A stretch of 64,000 nt of DNA. It comes from Paenibacillus alba. Lineage in GTDB: Bacteria; Bacillota; Bacilli; Paenibacillales; NBRC-103111. Below, piece by piece: positions 54,349-62,812 of this stretch. The position numbers and the translations under genes were made by a program. The number at the start of each line of letters is the position of its first letter. The stretch's first letter is position 1. Below the pieces are notes generated by a model that was not told the origin of the DNA, did not search any database, and was given only the letters and a program-made list of their open reading frames with translations. The stretch is from positions 124,001 through 188,000 of the forward strand of contig NZ_JABMKZ010000008.1 of assembly GCF_013204855.1 (NCBI RefSeq). Direction: 5' to 3'.

Positions 54349-55324
54349 TGGCGCTTAAAGGCGAAGATGTTTCGGGTGGTGTTGCTAGCGAAGTTCTTCA
54401 ACTAAGTGACAAGACATTTCATTCCGGCGAACCGTTTAAAAATTCTGATCATCCGAGTCGTAAAACAGCTCTGGATACGACGAGAAGCTAGCTGGCTCAA
54501 GCGGATACAGCAACAACAGTAACATACCGCGAGCCGCATCTGGCGGTAATTTGAACATTTCTAACGCTACGGTAATCGAGTTGTTATACGCAGACGCGAC
54601 AAGTTATAAGGATCCCTTTACCAATCCGAATCCAAGCCAAGGTGGTAATCTTCCTGCCCCGATCGTAATGGGTATTATGAATGCTGCTTTTGCCAAAACT
54701 TATACACAGCTCTTGGATGCACACCAAACTGATTACCGGAGTTTGTTCCGCAGACTATGGACGGAAGTTAACGGTAATTCGGGTAGTTCTAGGCCATACA
54801 CGATGACCTACCAGTACGCTCGTTACGTAAACATTGCTGCTTCCAGAGCCAATACATTCGACCGTCCTTTTAACGAGAATGGCATGTGGCAGTACAATTG
54901 GAGGCCAACTGCATATGGGGCACATTTTTTCAATGAAAATGTAGAAAAAGTGTACGGATTAATTGAGACGGGGAACCTTTCTGAAAATGGCGATCCACTT
55001 TGGAAGTATATTAAAAATCTAGCCAAAAACGGAGCGAAAACTGCACAATCCGATTTTGGGTTTGATGGTTGGATGGTGCCGCACGCATCCGATGTTTGGG
55101 CCAAAACAGAACTTAGTGCAGGGGACAATGAATGGGCAATCTGGCCTACAGGGGGCATGTGGCTCATGTTCAATGTGTATGACCATTATCGGTTTACACA
55201 TGATATATCGTTTCTGCGCGATACGGCATTCCCTCTTATGAAGGGTTCTGCAGAATTTGCATTGTGTTTATATGAAATATTTCGATATTGCGTAAACAGA
55301 CCTCGGCAAGAAATTCTCGCTTGA
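54349..55324 (+). pseudogene. Decayed GH95-family (alpha-L-fucosidase/galactosidase type) gene
   Basis: One frame holds LKGEDVSGGVASEVLQLSDKT followed by FHSGEP, like the GH95 N-terminus, and stops near 54490. A second frame (open from 54464 to 55324) continues with SGGNLNISNATVIELLYADA, YADATSYKDPF, then DFGFDGWMVPHASDVWAK and IWPTGGMWLMFNVYDHYRFT, then AFPLMKGSAEFALCLYE, which follow the GH95 catalytic barrel in order. Large parts are missing, including most of the N-terminal sandwich and everything after the PLMKG motif, and a frameshift separates the halves. An unbroken 257-codon stretch remains but is unlikely to give an active enzyme. Confidence 0.75.
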
Positions 55325-55635
55325 ATTCGATGGCGTTATATCAACAATCGTAGATATGCAAACGGGAGAGTCAGTTGCTTCCATCTCACCCCAGGCCGTA
55401 TCGAGTCGGAGGTTCATGCAACTGTGCATGGGCCTATTCTACTTATTCACTCAAATTTCGTGGTTTCAAAAAACTAGTTAAACCTTTATGCTTACAAAAC
55501 TGGATGGAGAAATCTTGATTAAAAGACATCCTGAAATAAGACAATAATACAAATGAGTCAAGCATTTGCTCCATTCCGGGTCCTTCTGAAATAGAAGATA
55601 ATAGAACTAATCAATAAATTAGTAGGAGGTAACCC
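55325..55635 (+). promoter_or_regulatory. Intergenic region before the MalFG-type importer, with repeated element copy 1
   Basis: These 311 bases hold no convincing gene; a short frame GKKFSLEFDGVISTIVDM continues from the decayed region but is not recognisable. At 55549-55577 there is a 29-base element (ACAAATGAGTCAAGCATTTG then CTCCATTCC) containing the inverted repeat AAATG...CATTT. A closely similar copy lies before the binding-protein gene at 57452. It may be a regulator site for the response regulator at 60674. Confidence 0.4.
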
Positions 55636-56571
55636 GTGGAGAAGATGAATACACTGACTAAACCTGCAATGAAGAAATTTCGCCGTGGTTATTCGTTGGA
55701 AAGGCGTGAAAAGCAAGTAGGTTTCTTATTCGCAATCCCAAGTATCATCGGATTTTTCCTGTTTGTTTTATTACCGATATTGGGAATTTTTTTCTTGAGT
55801 TTCAATAAAGTAGACCTCATGTCAGGAAGTTTTTCCTTTGAGGGGCTGAAATATTATAACAAAATGTTTCATGAGGAAGACTTTTGGAAATCAGTTCAAA
55901 ATACAGGCATCTATTTGGTGATTTATGTCCCATTAACTCTTGCACTTGGATTAGCTATGGCATTAATCTTAAACGCCAAACTCTATTTGAGAGGCTTGAT
56001 AAGAACTTTCTTCATTATCCCTTACATCACCACTTATGTAGCAACTTTAGTTGTCTGGAATGTTTTTTTGCATCCGACACAAGGACCTCTAAATAGTTTG
56101 CTTATAAGTTTGGGAGTCGCCTCTCCTCCTCAATACATGGTTGATACGCAGTGGGCACTACCTGTTCTTGCCGCCATCGGAGCATGGAAAGATGTGGGTT
56201 ATCATTGCATCTTATTTTTGGCCGCACTTCAAACGGTATCAGTTGACTACTATGAATCCTCGTCGATTGATGGGGCCAACCGCATGCAGCGCTTCCGACA
56301 TATCACGCTTCCATTAATCTCACCTACTACCTTTTTCCTTCTACTGATCACAATTATTGGCGGACTTCAGGCATTCTATCAAATGGCCTTAATGACCAAA
56401 GGTGGACCTGCATTCAGTACAACCACACTTACCTATTATATTTATCGTTCTGCTTTTGAATTTTCTGACTTCTCTTATGCATCTGCAATCGGTGTGTTCC
56501 TTTTTCTAATAACGCTGTTGTTGATATGGATCAATTGGCTTGCACAAAAGAAATGGGTATTTTATCAATAA
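55636..56571 (+). CDS. Sugar ABC transporter permease 1 (MalF/UgpA-like, CUT1)
   Basis: This 311-residue membrane protein has six hydrophobic segments and a cytoplasmic N-terminus (YSLERREKQVGFLFAIPSII). The EAA loop is DYYESSSIDGANRMQRFRHI. Unlike the three LplB-type permeases elsewhere in the window, it resembles the MalF/UgpA subgroup. The start is GTG 55636 with AGGAGGT five bases upstream; ATG 55645 is too far from it. It is first in an operon with permease 2, the binding protein and a two-component system. Confidence 0.9.
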   Translation: MEKMNTLTKPAMKKFRRGYSLERREKQVGFLFAIPSIIGFFLFVLLPILGIFFLSFNKVDLMSGSFSFEGLKYYNKMFHEEDFWKSVQNTGIYLVIYVPLTLALGLAMALILNAKLYLRGLIRTFFIIPYITTYVATLVVWNVFLHPTQGPLNSLLISLGVASPPQYMVDTQWALPVLAAIGAWKDVGYHCILFLAALQTVSVDYYESSSIDGANRMQRFRHITLPLISPTTFFLLLITIIGGLQAFYQMALMTKGGPAFSTTTLTYYIYRSAFEFSDFSYASAIGVFLFLITLLLIWINWLAQKKWVFYQ

Positions 56572-56596
56572 AATAATTAAAGGGAGGAGGATAATT

Positions 56597-57427
56597 GTGA
56601 AGAATGGAGTTAACGTGCAAAAATTTGTAAGATCGCTTCTATTTATCATCATTGGATTAATCTTTATCACTCCGCTTCTCTGGATGGTATCGACATCCTT
56701 TAAATTTGAAAGCCAAGTTTTTGAAAGGCCATTTGTCTTCTTGCATTGGGGGCAATTGAATTTAGAGAATTACCGAACTATTTGGCTAAAAACGCCTTTT
56801 TTAACTTGGTTATATAATTCAGTTTTTGTTGTTCTGTTTTCTGTCATTTTTCGTTTGATTATTGCCGCATTCGGTGGATACTCGTTTGGGTTTCTCAAAT
56901 TCAAATATTCCGGTGCCATATTCTTCTTGTTCTTAATGACCTTGTTTGTACCGTATCAACTTACCTTATTGCCACAGTTTATCGCGTTTCGCTATGTTCA
57001 TCTATTAGATACAAGGTGGGCGTTAATCATTCCCAATATCTTAGATATTCTATCTATTTTCCTCATGCGGCAGTTCTTTTTAAGTTTTCCTCGCGAATTA
57101 ATAAGTGCTGCGTACATGGAGGGGAGTGGAATTACACGGTCTTTTATGAGAGTAGCACTGCCCTTAGCGAAAGTTCCATTGATTACGCTGGGTATTCTAA
57201 GCTTTTTTATGATCTGGGATCAGTTCTATCAGCCTCTTATTTTCTTAAAATCAAAAGAGTTATACACGATACCTATGGGTTTGCAAAGTTTCCAAACGCA
57301 ATTTGGTAAAGATTATGCCCAACAAATGGCGCTTGCATGTCTTGCCATTGTACCTGTATTAAGTGTATTTTTGATTCTACAAAAACAATTTATCGAGAGT
57401 GTGACTTCTTCAGGAATAAAAGGATAA
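56597..57427 (+). CDS. Sugar ABC transporter permease 2 (MalG/UgpE-like, CUT1)
   Basis: This 276-residue partner permease has six hydrophobic segments, the start FITPLLWMVSTSFKFESQVF, and a modified EAA loop (ELISAAYMEGSGITRSFMRV) with the usual Asp-Gly replaced by Glu-Gly. The C-terminus is KQFIESVTSSGIKG. The start is GTG 56597, about seven bases after GGGAGGAGG. The earlier frame from 56540 overlaps the preceding gene and lacks a ribosome binding site. Confidence 0.9.
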   Translation: MKNGVNVQKFVRSLLFIIIGLIFITPLLWMVSTSFKFESQVFERPFVFLHWGQLNLENYRTIWLKTPFLTWLYNSVFVVLFSVIFRLIIAAFGGYSFGFLKFKYSGAIFFLFLMTLFVPYQLTLLPQFIAFRYVHLLDTRWALIIPNILDILSIFLMRQFFLSFPRELISAAYMEGSGITRSFMRVALPLAKVPLITLGILSFFMIWDQFYQPLIFLKSKELYTIPMGLQSFQTQFGKDYAQQMALACLAIVPVLSVFLILQKQFIESVTSSGIKG

Positions 57428-57451
57428 TAGAACGAAAAAACAGATAATTCT

Positions 57452-57480
57452 ACAAATGAGCCAAGCATTTATTCCATTCA
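57452..57480 (+). repeat. Repeated element copy 2 upstream of the binding-protein gene
   Basis: ACAAATGAGCCAAGCATTTA then TTCCATTCA matches copy 1 at 55549-55577 at about 25 of 29 positions and keeps the AAATG...CATTT inverted repeat. It lies in the 116-base gap between permease 2 and the binding protein. Confidence 0.55.
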
Positions 57481-57543
57481 ATTTCAAACGCAATTCCACC
57501 TATAATCAAATTGTACAAAAAACAAATAAGGGGATGAATAATC

Positions 57544-58920
57544 ATGATTAAAAAATTATCCATAATCGCTGCTTCTTGTGTGTTAGTTTTCATGGCTGTT
57601 GGTTGTAGTTCCAAAAGCAGTTCACCAAGTACGACAGATGCGGTTGATGCTAAAGGCGCAACTTCAAGCCCAACTTCAAACCCAACAGAAAGCGTGACAC
57701 TTGAGGTATTAAACATTTCTGAGTATACAGATACGCCCGAATATAAAGCCTTTATTGAGCGCTTTCAAAAGAAATACCCGAATATTAAGATTGATTCGAT
57801 CGCAGTCCCTCATGAACAATACATTAATAAACGAAATGTCATGCTGGCAAGTGGCTCTATCGTTGATTTAATCTGGGGCAATGGTGTCGATCAGTTCGAT
57901 GCGATTAATAAGGGATTTCTGATGCCGATTGATGCACCAGCCAAAGAAGCAGGCGTAGATATGAGTAAAGATTTCGGTGATTTTAAACCAGATAAGGATG
58001 GGAAATATTACAGATTCCCAATTCAACAAAATAACTGGATGATGTTTTACAATAAAAAAGTATTCGATGATGCTAAAGTGCCATACCCCGATGCTAAGGT
58101 TCCAATGACTTGGGACGAATACGCCGTCACAGCTCAGAAACTAACGAACAATGCAAGCGGCAAAGACAAAGTGTATGGTATGTTTTATAACAATTGGGGC
58201 ATGTATTACTATGGTTACGGCAGTCAATTAACCGATGGCAAGTTCTATACTTCAGATGGTTTGAGCAATATCAACGCTCCGGAATTCAAGCGTAGCTTGG
58301 AATGGATGAATGATGTTATCAATGTGAAGAAAGCAGCAATGCCTGTAGCCGAATATATTTCCAACAATACGGATTTCTTATCTTATTGGAACGGGAATTA
58401 CGGAATGGTTGTGGGTGCCCAATGGTATGCACAGTTGGCCGCTACCAAAAAAGATAAATTCCCACGTGATTGGAAAGCAGGAATTGCCCCAATGCCTGTG
58501 CCGAAAGAAATGGCTGGCAAACATATGAACTGGTCAAGCATCGATTCCCTGGCTGTTCCCAAAAATTCAAAACATGCCAAAGAAGCGTTGATATTCGCTA
58601 AAGAGTACGTTGCAGATTACACCTTGAGTACGGGGACTCTTCCCATGTATAATAAAATTGACGCGAACAAGTATTTCCAAGAGTTAGCAGACAAATTAAA
58701 AGACGACGGAATTACTTTGGAACAAGTCAAATATTTGTTTGGCGGTGACGCAGCTGTCATTAATGTCGCAGAAAAGCCAGTATTGGGCGCGCCATCTGAG
58801 TACGAAGCAACCTTCTTGGATCAGATGACACAATACTACACAGGGAAAATATCAGTTGATGATGTTTTGAAAAATGTTAAGCAAAAAGTCGACAAAGTGA
58901 TTCAAGATCAAAAAAAATAA
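57544..58920 (+). CDS. Sugar-binding lipoprotein (extracellular solute-binding protein family 1)
   Basis: This 458-residue lipoprotein has a leader with lipobox MAVGC (Cys about 22), then a Ser/Thr tether. Family-1 features include EYKAFIERFQKKYPNIKIDS, SGSIVDLIWGNGVDQFDAI and APMPVPKEMAGKHMNWSSID. The start ATG 57544 lies a few bases after AAGGGGATG. It serves the MalFG-type permeases upstream. A degraded copy with nearly the same SIDSLAVPKNSKH segment lies at 62455-62743. Confidence 0.93.
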   Translation: MIKKLSIIAASCVLVFMAVGCSSKSSSPSTTDAVDAKGATSSPTSNPTESVTLEVLNISEYTDTPEYKAFIERFQKKYPNIKIDSIAVPHEQYINKRNVMLASGSIVDLIWGNGVDQFDAINKGFLMPIDAPAKEAGVDMSKDFGDFKPDKDGKYYRFPIQQNNWMMFYNKKVFDDAKVPYPDAKVPMTWDEYAVTAQKLTNNASGKDKVYGMFYNNWGMYYYGYGSQLTDGKFYTSDGLSNINAPEFKRSLEWMNDVINVKKAAMPVAEYISNNTDFLSYWNGNYGMVVGAQWYAQLAATKKDKFPRDWKAGIAPMPVPKEMAGKHMNWSSIDSLAVPKNSKHAKEALIFAKEYVADYTLSTGTLPMYNKIDANKYFQELADKLKDDGITLEQVKYLFGGDAAVINVAEKPVLGAPSEYEATFLDQMTQYYTGKISVDDVLKNVKQKVDKVIQDQKK

Positions 58921-58931
58921 ATAAATAACCT

Positions 58932-58968
58932 TCTATGCCCGTCTTATTAAAGTCGGGCATAGAACTTT
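58932..58968 (+). terminator. Hairpin between binding-protein and kinase genes
   Basis: TCTATGCCCG (58932-58941) pairs perfectly with CGGGCATAGA (58954-58963). The T-tail is short (ACTTTT), so partial read-through to the kinase gene 20 bases later is likely. Confidence 0.65.
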
Positions 58969-58987
58969 TACAAGGAGAAGAAGTAGT

Positions 58988-60667
58988 ATGATATGGAGTA
59001 ATAGACGGTATTCAGGTCCTAAATCGGTTCAGCGCAGACTGATTTTTTTACTAGTGGCCGTTTTTATCCCCTTATCCCTGGTGCTTATTTTTGTTTATCG
59101 TTTTACGGAGTTAACGTTGTTGAACAAGGTGAACGAGGTCAATCAATTTAGGATGGAACAAACATCTTCGCGTGTTCAAGATTTATTTCAACGAATATTT
59201 ATGGCTACTAATTTATTTATTAACGATAGGCAATTACTAGGTGCACTTGAGGTGAAGGATCCTTTTGATATTGAGAAAAATAAAATTTATTTAGAAGCGA
59301 TAGAGCGGCTGCAATATGCTTTCTTTCTCAATGAAAAATATGTGGTCATTCTACGTGACAATAACGGGAATATTTATCAGTCGGACACTTCTCGATTAGC
59401 CATAAGAAAGGAGGAATTGAAGGGACGGGTGCTATCGATCATGGATTGGGAGGATGCTGATATTTTTGATAGTTTCAAGTGGTCTACTGTAGATAGTCAA
59501 CAAATAAACGGAGAAATCGCAAGCTTTATTGTGTTTACACGATGGCTGTTCAACCCCGAAACTGCTACTAAAAAGGGGATGATCTCCATAGTCATTCCTA
59601 TTTCGTATATACAAAATATTCTTGAAAACGATGGGGGACATTACATCATTGAAAATGAGAAGAACGAAAGTGTATTTTCAACTCACATAGATGGTGAACA
59701 TTCCGTTGAGAAAATATCGAAAAGTACAAATACTCGTAGCGTGAAGAAGCTCAATCCTACGAATTGGCATTTGTACCAATTGGAAAGCACGGATTTTTTG
59801 AACAATCCATTGAAATTGTTTACTGTGGTTGTGTTTATGACGATTACATTGGTTATTGTTATCTATATTGTAATTATGATTGTCGTACTTCAAACAACTA
59901 GAAATGTATTTAATCAAATTCGGTTCTTATCCAAGCAATTAACCACGAACTCATCTAATTTATCCATTTCGATTAAATCCGACTACCAAATCGTTGAATT
60001 ATCAGAAATTCTTCGCCAATTGGTCCACAATTTAACAACCTCACGAAAAAACTTTGAATTGGCCTCTATTGAAAAAAGAAAATTAGAAATGCAAATGCTT
60101 CAGCAGCAAATGAATCCGCATTTTTTATTAAATACATTAAGTACGATACGATTTATTGCTGACTCCACCGCACAACAAAGGATAAGTTCTTTAGTACTAT
60201 CTCTTTCCTTCCTTCTCAGACAGCAACTATATAAGGATGATTCTCATTGGACGATGAGAGAAGAGAACGAGTACTTGCTTAAGTATATCGAGATACAAAA
60301 TGCTAGATTTGGTGATGAGTATCAAGTCGACATTCATTTTCAAGAGGGGACTCTGGATAAGTTGATTTTACGAATGCTCATACAGCCACTCTTAGAAAAT
60401 TGTTTTGAACATGCTTTTGCAGGTAAAACGGAGGGAAGAATTCAAATAGGTGCTTTGGTTAAAAAGGGTGGAATGGAGTTAACTGTTCAAGACGATGGAC
60501 TCGGGTTCGTAGATCGAGGGGTCAAAAAATCAAGAAAGAACATTGGGTTATCGAATGTAAAGGATCGTTTGAAGCTTCACTATAGGGGATCTTCCGCTTT
60601 CGATATCAGTAGTTATCCATCTTTAGGGTCATGCATAACGATATTTATTCCAGATGAAACGAGCTGA
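58988..60667 (+). CDS. Sensor histidine kinase, YesM-like
   Basis: This 559-residue membrane kinase has TM1 at about 18-38, an extracellular sensor to about 275, TM2 at about 278-302, then a linker (about 305-360). The phosphoacceptor histidine is in QQQMNPHFLLNTLST. HATPase N and G boxes are MLIQPLLENCFEHAF and VQDDGLGFVDRG. ATG 58988 follows AAGGAGAAG. It is followed six bases later by its AraC-type response regulator and probably monitors the sugar bound by the importer upstream. Confidence 0.93.
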   Translation: MIWSNRRYSGPKSVQRRLIFLLVAVFIPLSLVLIFVYRFTELTLLNKVNEVNQFRMEQTSSRVQDLFQRIFMATNLFINDRQLLGALEVKDPFDIEKNKIYLEAIERLQYAFFLNEKYVVILRDNNGNIYQSDTSRLAIRKEELKGRVLSIMDWEDADIFDSFKWSTVDSQQINGEIASFIVFTRWLFNPETATKKGMISIVIPISYIQNILENDGGHYIIENEKNESVFSTHIDGEHSVEKISKSTNTRSVKKLNPTNWHLYQLESTDFLNNPLKLFTVVVFMTITLVIVIYIVIMIVVLQTTRNVFNQIRFLSKQLTTNSSNLSISIKSDYQIVELSEILRQLVHNLTTSRKNFELASIEKRKLEMQMLQQQMNPHFLLNTLSTIRFIADSTAQQRISSLVLSLSFLLRQQLYKDDSHWTMREENEYLLKYIEIQNARFGDEYQVDIHFQEGTLDKLILRMLIQPLLENCFEHAFAGKTEGRIQIGALVKKGGMELTVQDDGLGFVDRGVKKSRKNIGLSNVKDRLKLHYRGSSAFDISSYPSLGSCITIFIPDETS

Positions 60668-60673
60668 TCTTTA

Positions 60674-62212
60674 ATGAAGCTGTTGATTGTTGAAGATGAG
60701 GCACCTGTCCGTAAACACATGAAGTGGATGTTAGAGGGCAGTGGCATTGAGCTATGGGAAGCGGAAAACGGAAGAGAAGCGCTAGATGTATTAGAGCAAA
60801 ACTCAATAGACATTATGTTGACGGATATTCGTATGCCTATTATTGATGGTATTGAGTTGATCCAACAATGCAAGCTTCTCTATCCTCGGTTATGGTCTAT
60901 TGTATTGAGCAACTATGCTGAGTTTGACCTTGCGCAAATGGCATTGCGATATGGGGCCAAAAATTATTTACTTAAAGCAACCATCTGTAAGGAAAGTCTG
61001 GTAACTGAACTAAATCGCGCTTACGAATATTCGCAAAGTGAAAGTCTGGAAAAAGGACGGCTGGATTCGAATGAAATGCTAATGCTTCAAAATTCATTGT
61101 TTTATGAATGGCTGCATCAGCGTATTAACACGGCAGAATTGATCAAAAGATCAATGAAATTGAACGTTCAAGTCTTTCAATTCGAGGAGACCCAGTCGAT
61201 GTTTACATTGCTGGAAGTGGACCGATTTACGGAGTGGTGTGCGTCAAAATTTAACTGCCAAGCAGATCTCGCCATCTATGCATTTATGAATGTAGCTGTA
61301 GAGGTCATCAAACAATTTCATCCTAAAAATGAATTATTTCATTTGGAAAACGCTAGATTCATACTTTTGGATTTCGGTGAGTGTAATAGGGAGAAACATG
61401 ACGAGAAAATGAAAGGCGTGCAGTTGGCTTTACAACAGTTTTTAAAACTTGAGTCTTCTTTGATTACGGGATATGACTTCACAACGATGGATTCATTCAT
61501 CGAGAAGGTCCGTCATTCGGTCAACGATATGACACAGTTGTTTTATTGTATGCCAGCATGTCTCATTTCTCACAATGAGCGGGAGTCTACTAGCAAAGAT
61601 ATAGATTTGTATTCCTTTTTTCAAAATATAGAGGTGGAAAACGAAAAGAACTACACCTTGAGTTCAAATTTGCCGATGTGGATCGAGTCTTTTTTTGATT
61701 TGGTCCGCTATTTAAAGCGTCAACCAAGTACAGTAAAAGAAGATTTAAAGTTCTTGATATCTTTTATTGAGAAAAAGGGGTATTCGGTCACGGAAGACTT
61801 GAAAACTGAAATTAGTCGCAAACAAGCGTATCGGCTAAATGATTATAAAATCATTTTTGAGCAATGGTTGAATGACTATCATTATATGGGCACACATCGG
61901 ATAGAGATTGTAGAAGCATTAAATTATATCCATGAACATTACTCAAATAAGTTCACTGTAGATGATATTTGCAATCACATTAACATCAGTCGATCTCATT
62001 TCTCTAAACTATTTAAAGAGCATCAGGGAGTCTCCGTTATTGAATATGTGGAAGGCGTGCGTATGAAGCAAGCCAGAGTGCTTTTGCGGACAACACCGCT
62101 AACCATCAGTGAGATTGCTGATCGAATAGGTGTACAAGATATCTTTTATTTCAGCAAACTATATAAGAAGTATTACAAGGTCAGTCCAAGTAAAGACCGG
62201 AGTATGTTGTAG
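60674..62212 (+). CDS. Response regulator with AraC-type DNA-binding domain (YesN-like)
   Basis: This 512-residue regulator has a receiver domain (1-118) with acidic pocket E7/D8 (LLIVEDEAP), phosphoacceptor D51 (IMLTDIRMP) and the late lysine in YGAKNYLLKA. A middle region of unknown role (125-400) precedes a C-terminal AraC double helix-turn-helix (about 410-508, with ICNHINISRSHFSKLFKEHQ and ADRIGVQDIFYFSKLYKKYY). It starts six bases after the kinase stop, so the two are co-translated. Likely targets are the importer operon at 55636 and the gene at 62813. Confidence 0.93.
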   Translation: MKLLIVEDEAPVRKHMKWMLEGSGIELWEAENGREALDVLEQNSIDIMLTDIRMPIIDGIELIQQCKLLYPRLWSIVLSNYAEFDLAQMALRYGAKNYLLKATICKESLVTELNRAYEYSQSESLEKGRLDSNEMLMLQNSLFYEWLHQRINTAELIKRSMKLNVQVFQFEETQSMFTLLEVDRFTEWCASKFNCQADLAIYAFMNVAVEVIKQFHPKNELFHLENARFILLDFGECNREKHDEKMKGVQLALQQFLKLESSLITGYDFTTMDSFIEKVRHSVNDMTQLFYCMPACLISHNERESTSKDIDLYSFFQNIEVENEKNYTLSSNLPMWIESFFDLVRYLKRQPSTVKEDLKFLISFIEKKGYSVTEDLKTEISRKQAYRLNDYKIIFEQWLNDYHYMGTHRIEIVEALNYIHEHYSNKFTVDDICNHINISRSHFSKLFKEHQGVSVIEYVEGVRMKQARVLLRTTPLTISEIADRIGVQDIFYFSKLYKKYYKVSPSKDRSML

Positions 62213-62454
62213 AGGAGAGTTTTTAGAAGGAAGAAGGAAGTTTACCTCTTTCCAAAAACTGATTTAATTTTACAAAGGGCAAAGGATGAAATTACATGTT
62301 TTATTAAAAACTGATTACTTATAATAGGTGTAGGCCTTATGAATGATCACAGAGAGGGGGGCGTTAGAGTGCCAAAGCCATATCTTGTAAGCGTTATTAA
62401 GCATTGAGAGACGGGAAAAGAAATGTTTGAAAACCCTTGGGCGACACGGTGACA

Positions 62455-62743
62455 CGGTAAGTATTATCGGTTCCTAATTCAACAAAACAACTGGGGTATG
62501 TACTTCTACGGCTTGCAGGTATCACACCAATGCCCGTGCCAAAGGAGGTGGTCAGGCAAACATATGAACGGGTCCAGCATCGACTCGCTCGCGGTGCCGA
62601 AAAACTCCAAGCATGTCAAAGCAGAGCTCATTCTGGCCAAGAAATACTCCTTTCCGGGTTTGGCCGATGTGCTGGTCGACGACGCACTGAACGATGTAAA
62701 GACGAAAGTTGATGCTGCGATTGTTGTACTGAGCAAGCAGTAA
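62455..62743 (+). pseudogene. Decayed sugar-binding-protein gene
   Basis: Pieces in order match the binding protein at 57544: GKYYRFLIQQNNW, GMYFYG, ITPMPVPKEV in a shifted frame, then SGKHMNGSSIDSLAVPKNSK and a C-terminal VLVDDALNDVKTKVDAAIVV before TAA. Large internal deletions and at least one frameshift separate them. The surrounding gap (62213-62812) is otherwise empty, apart from a tandem GACACGGT pair at about 62442 and a cre-like TGTAAGCGTTATTA at 62386-62399. Confidence 0.75.
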
Positions 62744-62812
62744 TAGTACCAAGCGACTATGTGCTGCAACGATAAGTACCGAAAAATAAATCAGGTGAGA
62801 GGTGTGAGCGTT

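Noticed and set aside
53500..55620. Search for a transposase gene that could explain the decayed region
   Set aside because: No DDE, Tyr or Ser recombinase motifs were seen in any frame; only the small repeat element is present.
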